From positions 1-60,104 of the forward strand of contig JANYEQ010000052.1 of the NCBI GenBank assembly GCA_025363015.1: a stretch of 60,104 nt of DNA, given 5' to 3'. The position numbers and the translations under genes were made by a program. The stretch's first letter is position 1. Every line of letters begins with the position of its first letter. Shown here piece by piece: positions 7,982 through 16,862 of this stretch. This DNA comes from Bacteroidota bacterium. GTDB taxonomy: Bacteria > Bacteroidota > Bacteroidia > B-17B0 > Aurantibacillaceae. The notes beneath the pieces are model-generated. The model searched no databases. It saw nothing but the letters and a program-made list of their open reading frames with translations, and was not told the DNA's origin.

Positions 7982-9695
7982 CTTTTTAAAAAATAATTAT
8001 AGTGTTGGTTTACTAATTGCTTTAATTGCAGCAGTAATATTTATACCTTTTATTGGTAATTGCCCGTTGTTTGATTGGGACGAAGTAAATTTTGCAGAGT
8101 GTGCCCGCGAAATGATTATTTCTAAAAATTATGCCGAAGTACAATTAAACTACCGCCCCTTTTGGGAAAAGCCCCCTCTGTTTATATGGATGCAAGCTGC
8201 TAGCATGAATGTTTTTGGCGTTAACGAATTTGCAGCACGCTTACCAAATGCATTGTGTAGTATTTTTACCTTGCTTAGTTTATTTATTATTGGTAAAAAA
8301 TTTCATTCACAAAAATTTGGAATTATTTGGTGCTTGCTTTATACAGCAACACTTTTACCACATTTGTATTTTAAATCGGGGTTAATAGATCCTTGGTTTA
8401 ACCTTTTTATTTTTATTTCGGTTTATAATTGCATTCAATTTATAAATAATCCAAATGGCAAACAACAGTTGTTAAATGCTTTATTTGGAGGTGTTTGTTT
8501 GGGCTTAGCTGTTTTAACAAAAGGCTATGCCGCTTTGGTAATTGTAGCATTATTATTTTTGGTGTATTTTATTTTAAGTAAATCGTTATTATTATTAAAA
8601 ACAAAATCGCTTTGGTTATTTATTATTACAACCTTATTAGTAAGTGGTAGTTGGTTTTTGGTAGAATTTTTAAGAGGAAATCAAAATGTAATTAAAGAAT
8701 TTATTACCTACCAAATACGTTTGTTTAAAACCGAAGATGCTGGGCATGGCGGCCCTTTTATTTATCATTTTATTGTGCTTTTATTAGGTTGCTTTCCCGC
8801 TTCGTTAATATTTATTGCTTCTTATTCAAAAAAAGAAGGCCTTACCCCCTACCAACTTTTATTTAAAAAAATAATGCTTATTTTATTTTGGGTGGTAATT
8901 ATTTTATTCTCTATTGTAAAAACAAAAATTGTACACTATTCTTCGCTATGTTACTTTCCAATTACCTTTGTTTCAGCAATGGGCTTAACTTTATTTTTTA
9001 ATCAACTCAAACTAACCTCTTACTTAAAGGTAATTTACTGGGCGATCTCCTTTTTAATATCTGCTTTATTTGTGGTTGTTGGCTTTTTTAATTTGTTTAA
9101 AGATAAACTCATAAATAGTAATTTAATTGATGATGTTTTTGCAAAAGAAAATTTAAAAGCAAACGTAAATTGGACAGGTGTGGAGTGGATTGTAGGCGTT
9201 ATTTTTTTTGTAGGTAGTTTACTTTTATTTATGGCAATTACTAAACAAAAAAATAAATTAATGTATTATAGCTTAGTATGCTATGTGTTGTTTATTTATT
9301 TTGCAATAATTTTAGTAATACCAAAAGTTGAACAATATACCCAACACGCTGCTATTGAGTTTTATAAAAATTGTTCTACAAAAAAATGTTATGTTGAAAC
9401 CCATCGCTTTAAAAGTTATGCCTATTTGTTTTATAGTAACAGATTACCATCAGATTATACAAACCCAAATCAATTAAAAGACATTGAAGAATTTTTAATA
9501 GGTAACGAAAAATTAGGGCACTCGCGTTACAGCAGTTTTGCTAACGCTAATGCTGAGTGGATGAAGAATGGAAAAATTGATAGACCTGTTTACATCGTTA
9601 CAAAAACACAGGACGAAAAAGAAATGTTTACCAATCTTACGTTTAAAAAATTATACTCAAAAAATGGTTTTAGTTTTTTTGAAAGAAGACCTTAA
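7977..9695 (+). CDS. GT39/ArnT-like polyprenol-dependent glycosyltransferase
   Basis: This polytopic glycosyltransferase of the PMT/ArnT class has the Asp-Glu pair expected in the first periplasmic loop (PLFDWDEVNFAECARE), then RPFWEKPPLFIW, and about ten hydrophobic segments. The family moves sugars from polyprenyl phosphates onto lipids or proteins. The first usual start codon in frame is TTG at 8067, but that begins just before the catalytic DE and removes the first helix (YSVGLLIALIAAVIFIPFIG), which is encoded in frame from 7977. The frame is closed by TAA at 7971, leaving only ATT codons (7974, 7977) as starts that include the helix. The ATT at 7977 overlaps the PAP2 stop by one base. 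I therefore place the start at 7977 with reserve. Confidence 0.75.
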   Translation: MSFLKNNYSVGLLIALIAAVIFIPFIGNCPLFDWDEVNFAECAREMIISKNYAEVQLNYRPFWEKPPLFIWMQAASMNVFGVNEFAARLPNALCSIFTLLSLFIIGKKFHSQKFGIIWCLLYTATLLPHLYFKSGLIDPWFNLFIFISVYNCIQFINNPNGKQQLLNALFGGVCLGLAVLTKGYAALVIVALLFLVYFILSKSLLLLKTKSLWLFIITTLLVSGSWFLVEFLRGNQNVIKEFITYQIRLFKTEDAGHGGPFIYHFIVLLLGCFPASLIFIASYSKKEGLTPYQLLFKKIMLILFWVVIILFSIVKTKIVHYSSLCYFPITFVSAMGLTLFFNQLKLTSYLKVIYWAISFLISALFVVVGFFNLFKDKLINSNLIDDVFAKENLKANVNWTGVEWIVGVIFFVGSLLLFMAITKQKNKLMYYSLVCYVLFIYFAIILVIPKVEQYTQHAAIEFYKNCSTKKCYVETHRFKSYAYLFYSNRLPSDYTNPNQLKDIEEFLIGNEKLGHSRYSSFANANAEWMKNGKIDRPVYIVTKTQDEKEMFTNLTFKKLYSKNGFSFFERRP

Positions 9696-9732
9696 TTATT
9701 TTTTTAAAACACCTTAATTATTTTTTTTAAAT
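9689..9732. repeat. 22-bp tandem duplication at the junction of convergent genes
   Basis: Two near-identical 22-nt copies sit head to tail (9689-9710 and 9711-9732), each beginning ACCTTAATTATTTTTTT. The plus-strand GT39 gene takes its stop codon from the first copy and the minus-strand gene from the second. This looks like a slippage duplication. Confidence 0.6.
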
Positions 9733-11198
9733 ATTGGCAAATAATACAACGCCGATAATAAAATAAAAATAACTACTAAGCTTCGGTAGCGAACAATTGC
9801 CCCACTATTTGGCGTTGTAATCCCTATTAAATAACATACAAAAAATACAACTGTAATTAAAGCAACAGGAATAAATTTATTTTTTTTAGATTTTATTAAT
9901 CCTACACCAACAATAAGTAATGACAGAATGATAACTATATTTTCTAACGAAGCAATAAGTTGTAAACTATTTTTTGCATTAAAAAATAAAGGGTAAGCCA
10001 ATGTGTAATAAAAACTAAACATGCTTAATTTTAAAAATGAGTTTGGTAACTTAACGTTAGACCCACTTTTAGCAATTTTAAAATCTAAATCATACTGTGT
10101 TAAGGTATCCTTATTTGCGTAGCATATTAATGTATCTTTTATGTGGGAGAGTTCACAATACTTAAAAGGCACATTTAATTTTATGATATATACATTTGGC
10201 ATAGCTGGTACTCTTTTAACCAAGCTAGTATCGTAATTTAAACGAATAAATTTTTTACTATTCTTTAAAAAAATACCCCCTGTTGAAGCATCGGCAAATA
10301 CCCTTTGCCTGCTTATAGCCACGGTGTAAAGCGACCTATTTTTTACTAATAACGATAGTACGTTTGTAGATATAATACCCACTAAAATAATTGTAAAATA
10401 AACTAATAATTTATTATTTATTTTTTTTGAATAATAAATTTTAAAAATTAATGTAAAGCACATAAACGAAAACAGTAATATATAAGGCTTTAAAAGAAAA
10501 GCTATAAAAGCTATAAATATTAAAAATAAAATAGAGGTGAATTTATATTCTTTTAAGCCTATTTTATTTAATTGATAAATGCCACAACCTAAAAAAAACA
10601 GTGTTAAACCTTCTTTTAGTAATGCTCCTGTATAAAACCAAAGTGTAGGAAAAAAACACAAAGTTAATAATACCCAAATATATTTATTTACAAAAAATTG
10701 TTTTAGTGCTTTGTATAAATAAACAATACCAATAAAACTTAAAAAACAATTAAATAAAGCATGTACAAAGTAAGAGTTAAAAGCAATAAAATGTAATAGA
10801 GAATGAATACGAATTACAATTCTATTATCGTTATAAAAAAAATCACGAATTTGCCCGTTATCCCAATTGTTGGTATAAATAAGGCAGGTATTATACACGT
10901 ATGATCCCTCGTTATCGTCTTGCAAACCAAACATCATTTTTAAATATTCTAAAAAGTTAGTACTTGCAAATTCATTAACGGTTTTTGCATTACGATAAAA
11001 ATTACCTGAATCAAAATTATTTATACCACCATAAAAATGCTGGTAAACAGTATAAAAAATAGGTATGGCTAAAGCTTTAAAAAAAAATAACAGTGTAAAT
11101 GTTTTGGCCGAAATATCGTTATCTTTTATAATACCAAAAAAATTAGTTTTATAAATTAATATTAATATAAGCGCAAAATATATTAAAGCTACCAGCAT
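9714..11198 (-). CDS. polytopic membrane protein, possibly Wzy/EpsG-like or glycosyltransferase
   Basis: The 494-residue protein has roughly ten to twelve membrane segments and one large extracytoplasmic loop of about 110 residues between about 285 and 395. The N-terminal loop carries FDSGNFYRNAKTV and a region rich in Asp, Asn and Tyr. The overall plan resembles O-antigen polymerase/EpsG or GT-C enzymes, but I see no diagnostic motif, so function is not assigned. It is the last gene of a minus-strand operon; its start lies 2 nt from the GNAT stop. The facing PAP2 and GT39 genes support a role in assembling a surface glycan. Confidence 0.75.
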   Translation of the reverse strand: MLVALIYFALILILIYKTNFFGIIKDNDISAKTFTLLFFFKALAIPIFYTVYQHFYGGINNFDSGNFYRNAKTVNEFASTNFLEYLKMMFGLQDDNEGSYVYNTCLIYTNNWDNGQIRDFFYNDNRIVIRIHSLLHFIAFNSYFVHALFNCFLSFIGIVYLYKALKQFFVNKYIWVLLTLCFFPTLWFYTGALLKEGLTLFFLGCGIYQLNKIGLKEYKFTSILFLIFIAFIAFLLKPYILLFSFMCFTLIFKIYYSKKINNKLLVYFTIILVGIISTNVLSLLVKNRSLYTVAISRQRVFADASTGGIFLKNSKKFIRLNYDTSLVKRVPAMPNVYIIKLNVPFKYCELSHIKDTLICYANKDTLTQYDLDFKIAKSGSNVKLPNSFLKLSMFSFYYTLAYPLFFNAKNSLQLIASLENIVIILSLLIVGVGLIKSKKNKFIPVALITVVFFVCYLIGITTPNSGAIVRYRSLVVIFILLSALYYLPIFKKNN

Positions 11199-11200
11199 GC

Positions 11201-11638
11201 TTAGTAACTTTCAAAAGGTTTTATTTCCATAAATCTATCAGGCGTTAACAGTGGCGTAAAGCCAAATTTTGAATATAATGTATGCGCATCTTTTGTGGCT
11301 AACATAAAACGACGCAACTTTTTTAACATTGGATAATCAAATACATAGTGCATGAATTGAATTGATAAGCCTTTACCTCTGTAGGCTTCTAAAATAAATA
11401 CATCTGCTAAATAAGCAAAAGTGGCATTATCTGTTATTACCCTACAAAAACCTATTTGCGTGGTATTATCATAAATCGCAAAACACAAGCTACCATCAAT
11501 GGCTCTTTTTAATATTTCAAGCGGAATATTTTTTGCCCAATAACTTTCATTGGCCAGGTAATTATGAATAACAGGTATTTGTAGTTTTAATTTATCGTTG
11601 CTGAATAAAAAATCTTCTATCTGTATTTCGTAATTCAT
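11201..11638 (-). CDS. GNAT-family N-acetyltransferase
   Basis: This 145-residue single-domain GNAT has the acetyl-CoA-binding motif A EAYRGKGLS after the strand ATFAYLADVFIL, and a C-terminal HTLYSKFGF segment typical of the subfamily. GNAT enzymes transfer an acetyl group from acetyl-CoA to an amine. The substrate cannot be told from sequence. It is packed between a PD40 protein (2-nt gap) and a polytopic membrane protein (2-nt gap), so it is certainly co-transcribed. An amino sugar or a protein are both possible acceptors. Confidence 0.9.
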   Translation of the reverse strand: MNYEIQIEDFLFSNDKLKLQIPVIHNYLANESYWAKNIPLEILKRAIDGSLCFAIYDNTTQIGFCRVITDNATFAYLADVFILEAYRGKGLSIQFMHYVFDYPMLKKLRRFMLATKDAHTLYSKFGFTPLLTPDRFMEIKPFESY

Positions 11639-11640
11639 GT

Positions 11641-12510
11641 TTATAAATTATCTACTACCGTTAAATAATTATTTTTTAGATCAAAATTAAAGCGCGTAAT
11701 TTTTTTTAGACCATAAGTACTTAAATCAAAAAGTAATTGCCATTCATTTTTAGTAGCATCAAAGCGAAGTATTTTAAGCCCTTCTGATTTTAATAAACCC
11801 CATTGTGGATGCCAAATTATATCTTCGTTGGTTGAATTATAGTCACAATATTTTTCGCTTTTATGCAATATAAAATCATATTTATAAAAGGTAACTTTTG
11901 CTGTATCTTTTAAACCATAAATTAATGTATGCCTATTTATAGCTTTAAAACCTCTAATGGGTTGGTAGCCCAGCCATTTATCTTCGCTAGTTGAACTACA
12001 ATAATAACGTAGGCTGTGTGGTTGTGTTAATTTGTAATAAATAATAGTATCGGCATTTAAAAAAGTAAAGTAACCTACCGAATCGGCATTAATAATTTGC
12101 GTTGTTTTGCATATTAAATCATTTTTATTGTATGTTAGTTGTTGTATTACCTGCGAACTATCTTTTAATACTGTAACGCAGGTAATACTTTTTTTATCAA
12201 GCATTTCTGTGGGCGAATATTCACTTTCTGGCGTTTTAGTAAGTTGAATTGTTTTTTTGCTACCTAAATCGTAATAATAAATATCGGCTTGTTTATCTTC
12301 TTTAATACTTACAAAATATATTTTTTTACTATTGGCACTAAAGCAGGGTTGGTTATCATATCCATTTCTATTGGTAATGTTTTTGCTTAATTTAATGCTT
12401 ATAACTTGCTTTTTAGTTTGTAATTTAAACAACCAAATATCAGTATTTGGTAATTGCGCTTTTACAATAAAACAAATAAATAAATTAATTATTAGTAGTG
12501 TGTACTTCAT
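11641..12510 (-). CDS. exported PD40/TolB-like beta-propeller protein
   Basis: The 289-residue protein has a signal peptide (MKYTLLIINLFICFIVKAQ) and PD40-type repeats such as NQPCFSANSKKIYFVS and ADIYYYDLGSKKTIQLT followed by EYSPTEM, as in TolB-like propellers. These usually act as periplasmic protein- or ligand-binding modules. No enzymatic motif is visible. Its first 26 bp overlap the end of the upstream PAP2 gene, so the pair is translationally coupled. What it binds is unknown. Confidence 0.8.
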   Translation of the reverse strand: MKYTLLIINLFICFIVKAQLPNTDIWLFKLQTKKQVISIKLSKNITNRNGYDNQPCFSANSKKIYFVSIKEDKQADIYYYDLGSKKTIQLTKTPESEYSPTEMLDKKSITCVTVLKDSSQVIQQLTYNKNDLICKTTQIINADSVGYFTFLNADTIIYYKLTQPHSLRYYCSSTSEDKWLGYQPIRGFKAINRHTLIYGLKDTAKVTFYKYDFILHKSEKYCDYNSTNEDIIWHPQWGLLKSEGLKILRFDATKNEWQLLFDLSTYGLKKITRFNFDLKNNYLTVVDNL

Positions 12511-13072
12511 TTAATTTAAAAAAGTAGTTGTTAAAAATATAAAACACCAAAATGCCAAAAAACACACCATCTATCATCCCTACAAAAATATCGCTTGGGT
12601 AATGTGCGCCTAAGTACATTCGGCTATACACTACAATTAACGGATAAATAAAAAATAACAATCGTTTTTTTCGCTGTATCCATGTAGCGCATAAAAAAAT
12701 AAACGTAGTAATAGCAAAGGTATTAGCCGAATGACCTGAAAAAAAGCCATATTTACCCCCCTCATAATTATTCACTTTATGAATTTGCGCTTTAATCTCT
12801 AAATTATGTGTAGGCCTATAGCGCTTAACAGCGTGCTTTATAGCATTACTACTTAAATCGGCACAGGCAAAAACAACAACGCAGCCCAAAATAAACTCAA
12901 CAACTTTTTTTTGCCCAAATTTTTTATAAAACAAAAATGCAAATATTAAAATAAGTGCAACGGTTGGTATTATACTGCTAAAACCCCACATGAGTGTATC
13001 TAAAAAAGGATTGTTATGCTGGTTAATATACAGTAATAAATTACGGTCTATGGTTTTAAGTTGACTAAACAT
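12485..13072 (-). CDS. PAP2-family phosphatase, undecaprenyl-diphosphatase-like
   Basis: All three PAP2 motifs are present in 195 residues: KX6RP (K79 to R86-P87), FSGH (111-114) and SRX5HX3D (S150-R151, H157, D161). Five or six membrane helices are predicted. Small PAP2 proteins of this form in Bacteroidota dephosphorylate undecaprenyl diphosphate or lipid A; I cannot choose between them. It is the first gene of the four-gene minus-strand operon and faces, across the GT39 gene, another PAP2 gene at 7322-7981. Confidence 0.9.
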   Translation of the reverse strand: MFSQLKTIDRNLLLYINQHNNPFLDTLMWGFSSIIPTVALILIFAFLFYKKFGQKKVVEFILGCVVVFACADLSSNAIKHAVKRYRPTHNLEIKAQIHKVNNYEGGKYGFFSGHSANTFAITTFIFLCATWIQRKKRLLFFIYPLIVVYSRMYLGAHYPSDIFVGMIDGVFFGILVFYIFNNYFFKLNEVHTTNN

Positions 13073-13198
13073 TTTTAAATATAGTTTGTATTAATGGTAA
13101 ATATAAGTATTTACTTGTTTTACAAAAATTTAGTATTTTTTAATAACTGAAAATAAAAAATAATATTTATATTTACTTAACTAAAAACAAAAAAAATT

Positions 13199-14293
13199 AT
13201 GGGATTATTTGATAAAATTAAAAACGAATTTATAGATATTATTGAATGGGTTGATAATACAAAAGATACCATTGTTTATAAATTTCCACGATACCAAAAC
13301 GAAATTAAAAATGGTGCAAAACTTACTGTACGCGAAAGCCAAGTAGCTGTATTTATGAACGAAGGTAAAATTGCCGATGTGTTTCAGCCTGGTATGTACG
13401 ATTTAACTACAAATAACATGCCCATACTTTCAACGCTTAAAGGTTGGAAATTTGGTTTTAATAGTCCCTTTAAAGTTGATGTTTTTTTTATTAGCACAAA
13501 ACAATTTATTGATCAAAAATGGGGCACTAAAAACCCAATTACCTTAAACGATGTGCGTTTTGGCTTTATTGAATTACGCAGCTTTGGTAGTTTTGCCTTT
13601 AGAGTTACCGATGCTGCTAAATTTATTAAAGAAATTGCAGGTACTAACGAAAGCTTTACAACCGATGAAGTAGCCGAACAATTACGCAGTATGATTGTTA
13701 CCAAATTTACAGATGCCGTAGGAGAAGGTAATATTCCAGTAGAAAAATTTGCTGCCAATATGGAAGAACTCTCTAAATTAGGGCAAGATAAATTAAATAC
13801 CGATTTTTTAGAATATGGTTTAACCATTACTAAGTTTTTAGTAGAAAATGTGAGTATGCCTGATGAGTTAAAAAAAGAAATATTTAACTACTCGCGTTTA
13901 AACGCTATTGATATGAATAAACTAGCACAATTTAATACCGCTAACGCAATTAAAGATGCCGCTAATAACCAAGGTTTGGGTGGCGCAGGTATTGGCATGG
14001 GCGTAGGTATGGGCATGGGCAATATGATGACAAATATGTTTAACCAAACGGGAATGAACAATCAAACAAACGGTACGGTACCACCGCCGCCGCCAATTAT
14101 ACAGTTTCATGTAGTAGTAAATGGTGCGCAAGCAGGGCCTTTTAATTTACAACAATTACAAGCAATGGCAGCAAGTGGACAATTAAATAAAACAAGTTTA
14201 GTTTGGAAAAATGGATTAGCAAATTGGTTAGCTGCCGATACACAGCCCGAGTTAGCCGCTTTGTTTATGAATGTACCACCACCAATTGTTTAA
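13199..14293 (+). CDS. SPFH/Band-7-type protein with C-terminal GYF_2 domain
   Basis: The N-terminal two thirds (about 1-250) match the virion-core-like SPFH proteins (MGLFDKIKNEFIDIIEW, LTVRESQVAVFMNEGKIAD, FQPGMYDLTTNN). A Gly/Met-rich linker at about 255-285, a proline run and a GYF_2/DUF4339 domain at about 300-356 (FHVVVNGAQAGPFNLQQL ... SLVWKNGLANW) follow. The linker repeats GVGMGMG. Proteins of this architecture are thought to be cytosolic or peripheral scaffolds in stress or membrane domains; no enzymatic role is known. It stands alone, with its stop directly abutting the convergent gene at 14294. Confidence 0.9.
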   Translation: MGLFDKIKNEFIDIIEWVDNTKDTIVYKFPRYQNEIKNGAKLTVRESQVAVFMNEGKIADVFQPGMYDLTTNNMPILSTLKGWKFGFNSPFKVDVFFISTKQFIDQKWGTKNPITLNDVRFGFIELRSFGSFAFRVTDAAKFIKEIAGTNESFTTDEVAEQLRSMIVTKFTDAVGEGNIPVEKFAANMEELSKLGQDKLNTDFLEYGLTITKFLVENVSMPDELKKEIFNYSRLNAIDMNKLAQFNTANAIKDAANNQGLGGAGIGMGVGMGMGNMMTNMFNQTGMNNQTNGTVPPPPPIIQFHVVVNGAQAGPFNLQQLQAMAASGQLNKTSLVWKNGLANWLAADTQPELAALFMNVPPPIV

Positions 14294-14629
14294 TTACTGT
14301 TTATCATAAATTAAAGGCAATTCAATTAATTTTTTATAAGCATCATCGCTACCAGCCCTAAATACTACCCACACGTTTAAACGCTTGTAAAGTTTATCTT
14401 CCATACGGCAAAAAATAGGTTTTTTATTTTGATGACTTTGTTTAGCAAAGCAATAATTTGTTTGCAAGTAAAATGGTAAACCTTCATTATTTATGAATAA
14501 AAATGGTTTGGTGGCTACACTAAAGCTTGTTTTAATTACAAAAGGTACAAACTTGGTTTGTTGCCCATAGCCATTTATAGCATATATAAATGTTAGAAAA
14601 AACAATACACGTTTTAGTGTTATTAACAT
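14294..14629 (-). CDS. small exported protein of unknown function
   Basis: The 111-residue frame begins with a convincing signal peptide (MLITLKRVLFFLTFIYAINGYGQ). The mature part has two Cys (NYCFAKQ and IFCRMED) that could pair, and no recognised domain. Its stop is contiguous with the SPFH gene's stop on the other strand. Codon use resembles the neighbours, so it is likely real. Function unknown. Confidence 0.65.
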   Translation of the reverse strand: MLITLKRVLFFLTFIYAINGYGQQTKFVPFVIKTSFSVATKPFLFINNEGLPFYLQTNYCFAKQSHQNKKPIFCRMEDKLYKRLNVWVVFRAGSDDAYKKLIELPLIYDKQ

Positions 14630-14777
14630 TAACCTAAGTTACAAAAAAAAATTAAAACCTAACTAAATTTTAATAAGCTAAAATAATATTATAATGTTGG
14701 TAACAATGTTAATACAAATTTTTAAAAGCCTAATAAATGTGCGTTAATAAATACGATTTTTAACCTACAACACACAA

Positions 14778-15800
14778 ATGAAAATTAAACTGTACATAAA
14801 TTTAAATTTAACACTTTTAATTGCGTGTTTTTTACAAATTACAGTTAGTGCCCAGGTATTATTACCAAGCCCCGAAACCGCTTTTGAAAAACAACACAGT
14901 TTTAACCCCGAAGTAATTAAAACTAAAAACATTAAAAAAATAACTTTTGAAATTGTAGATAAAAAAGATTTTGAAACCGTAGTAGATAAAAATTTAATTG
15001 AAACCTATGAATTTGATACCAATGGCCTTATAACCCGTTATTATTACACCACCATTGTAAAAACAGTTGAGCGTCAAATTTCTACTGGTACAGTTTATAA
15101 GGGACGAAAAAGAATTAATAATGTCAATAGTTATTTTATTAACGATTATGTTTACGATACCATTAGTACATCTTATTTTTACCAAAACAATTTATTAAAA
15201 TTAAAACGCTACCACGATGGGGCTAACTATTACGAAAGCCGCTATTACCGATATAATGAAAACAATCAATTAACAAAAGAGTTACGCTTTAAAGAAACCA
15301 ATAATAGTAAAGATAAATCTATTTTTATTTTAGGAAACCAAGTATTATTAAGTGAAGATAGTTTTCAGTACAAAAAATATAGTAGTGGGCAATTAAAATG
15401 TACTTTTTTTAATAACGAAAATCGTTCGTATAAAGAACAAATTACAAACTATGATAGTTTAGGTAATAAAAAAATGGTATTTGAAAACTATACCGCTGCC
15501 AGTTGGATTGTGCAGGAACAAAACTTTACCTACAAAAACAACCGTTTGAGCAGTGCCCAGTTTAAAGGAAATGCCAATAATGATGTGATCTTAAAACGCA
15601 CCTACGAATTTGATGCTAAAAAAGAATTACTTACCGAAAAACAATTTAAAAACAATGTGCTTTTAAAAGAAGTAAGTTATGTAGCCGATAGTAACAATGG
15701 TTTATTAAATTCGTTTATTATACGTGATAGCATTAATAAAACTATGCGCATAGTAAAATTAAAATACGATTTTGGTATGCTTAGCAAATTGCAAAATTAA
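14778..15800 (+). CDS. exported protein with YD/RHS-like beta repeats, function unknown
   Basis: A signal peptide of about 26 residues (ending TVSAQ) is followed by about 300 residues of short strand-turn units such as YEFDTNGLITRYYY, YYRYNENNQLTKEL and YEFDAKKELLTEK. These resemble the YD-like repeats of Bacteroidota surface or periplasmic proteins. No sorting tail or lipobox is present, so it should be periplasmic. It overlaps the convergent gene by 4 nt. Not recognised beyond the repeat pattern. Confidence 0.7.
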   Translation: MKIKLYINLNLTLLIACFLQITVSAQVLLPSPETAFEKQHSFNPEVIKTKNIKKITFEIVDKKDFETVVDKNLIETYEFDTNGLITRYYYTTIVKTVERQISTGTVYKGRKRINNVNSYFINDYVYDTISTSYFYQNNLLKLKRYHDGANYYESRYYRYNENNQLTKELRFKETNNSKDKSIFILGNQVLLSEDSFQYKKYSSGQLKCTFFNNENRSYKEQITNYDSLGNKKMVFENYTAASWIVQEQNFTYKNNRLSSAQFKGNANNDVILKRTYEFDAKKELLTEKQFKNNVLLKEVSYVADSNNGLLNSFIIRDSINKTMRIVKLKYDFGMLSKLQN

Positions 15801-16387
15801 TTATTTGATGCCACCAAGCACTTTGCTGTTACCCATTTTTTTGTAGTAAACACAATAATATTTCCGATACAGTCAATATAATTACCGCTTTTATTGCGTT
15901 TAACAATTACAGCCTCGCCATTTTTAATAGCCATAATAACTACTTGTGCTAGTTCTTCTAAACTTTTAGTTTTATGCTTTTGTGCAATAAAAAAACCCAA
16001 AGTATTATTTTTTAAATCCATTACAGTTGCTATGCTATCAGGTAATTCGTTGTTTTCAAACTCGTTTTTTAAATACTGTTTATAATTGCCTTTTTCGTGG
16101 GCAATACCTAATTTACTAAGTTTTTTTACTTTTATTTTTTGAGCAAAAGCGGCCATAAAAAATACATGCCTAAAAGCATCTAAGGTACCGCCATTACTAT
16201 AGGCATCTAACTCTTTATTAAATATAATTTTATTGTAAATTTTAAAACAACGTTTACTTATTTTTTTAACGTTTGTTGCAGCAAAGGGGTGCTGTATAGC
16301 CCAGCATTTTTCGTAGCTCGAAAGCTTTTGGCTTTTTATAAAAAAGCTAAATAGTACGCTCAACAAAATTGTAAAAACAAGCTTCAT
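15797..16387 (-). CDS. exported DUF6973-like protein
   Basis: The 196-residue protein has a signal peptide (MKLVFTILLSVLFSFFIKSQ) and a helical core with NGGTLDAFRHVFFMAAFA and, 20 or so residues on, LGIAHEKGNY. The pattern of a conserved DAFRH and a later HE is that of the DUF6973 family, whose His and acidic residues might form a metal site. Biochemical role unknown; secretion is likely. The match is from memory and moderate. Confidence 0.65.
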   Translation of the reverse strand: MKLVFTILLSVLFSFFIKSQKLSSYEKCWAIQHPFAATNVKKISKRCFKIYNKIIFNKELDAYSNGGTLDAFRHVFFMAAFAQKIKVKKLSKLGIAHEKGNYKQYLKNEFENNELPDSIATVMDLKNNTLGFFIAQKHKTKSLEELAQVVIMAIKNGEAVIVKRNKSGNYIDCIGNIIVFTTKKWVTAKCLVASNN

Positions 16388-16497
16388 ATTGGGGCTTAAA
16401 AATATGCTCGTCTAAAATTAAGTATAATTAACAGGTAATTGTTAGTACTATAATCTAAAACTTATAAAAAACAACTTTAAAGCCTTTATATTTACAC

Positions 16498-16770
16498 GTG
16501 AAATTGAATACAGAACTTATATCAAAATTAATAACTGAAAAATCTACTGGTTTAGTTACTAGTATTAATGATTTACGCGATAAAGAATTTAGTGGTGTAA
16601 AATTATCGGCTGAAGAAAAATTTGCCTTATCTAATTTTGATAAATATCGCATTAATAGCCTTAATGCTTTAGAAGATGAAACTAAATTTCATAACCATTA
16701 CCGCCAATTACAAGTAATTGCTAACCTCAGCGATTGGAAAGAGTTTTTATCAGAAGATTTTAGTAACTAA
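16498..16770 (+). CDS. small conserved hypothetical protein
   Basis: This 90-residue, charged, mostly helical cytosolic protein uses a GTG start. A TATATTTA box ends only a few bases before the GTG, so the message may have little or no leader. No domain was recognised. It lies 92 nt upstream of fbp in the same direction and may share regulation with it, but fbp has its own TAnnTTTG box. Reading frame quality and lack of overlap on the other strand support a real gene. Confidence 0.6.
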   Translation: MKLNTELISKLITEKSTGLVTSINDLRDKEFSGVKLSAEEKFALSNFDKYRINSLNALEDETKFHNHYRQLQVIANLSDWKEFLSEDFSN

Positions 16771-16802
16771 CATCTTTTATTTCCATTTTCAAGCATTTTT
16801 TT

Positions 16803-16810
16803 TACATTTG
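16803..16810 (+). promoter_or_regulatory. candidate -7 box of fbp
   Basis: TACATTTG matches TAnnTTTG. It would give a leader of about 45 nt before the fbp ATG at 16863. Confidence 0.45.
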
Positions 16811-16862
16811 AGTAAATTAAACTTGGTTTAATTAATACTAACTATTACTAAAATTTAAAATA

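Noticed and set aside
9714-11198. Naming the polytopic protein as O-antigen polymerase
   Set aside because: Only topology and neighbourhood support it; no diagnostic motif was seen.
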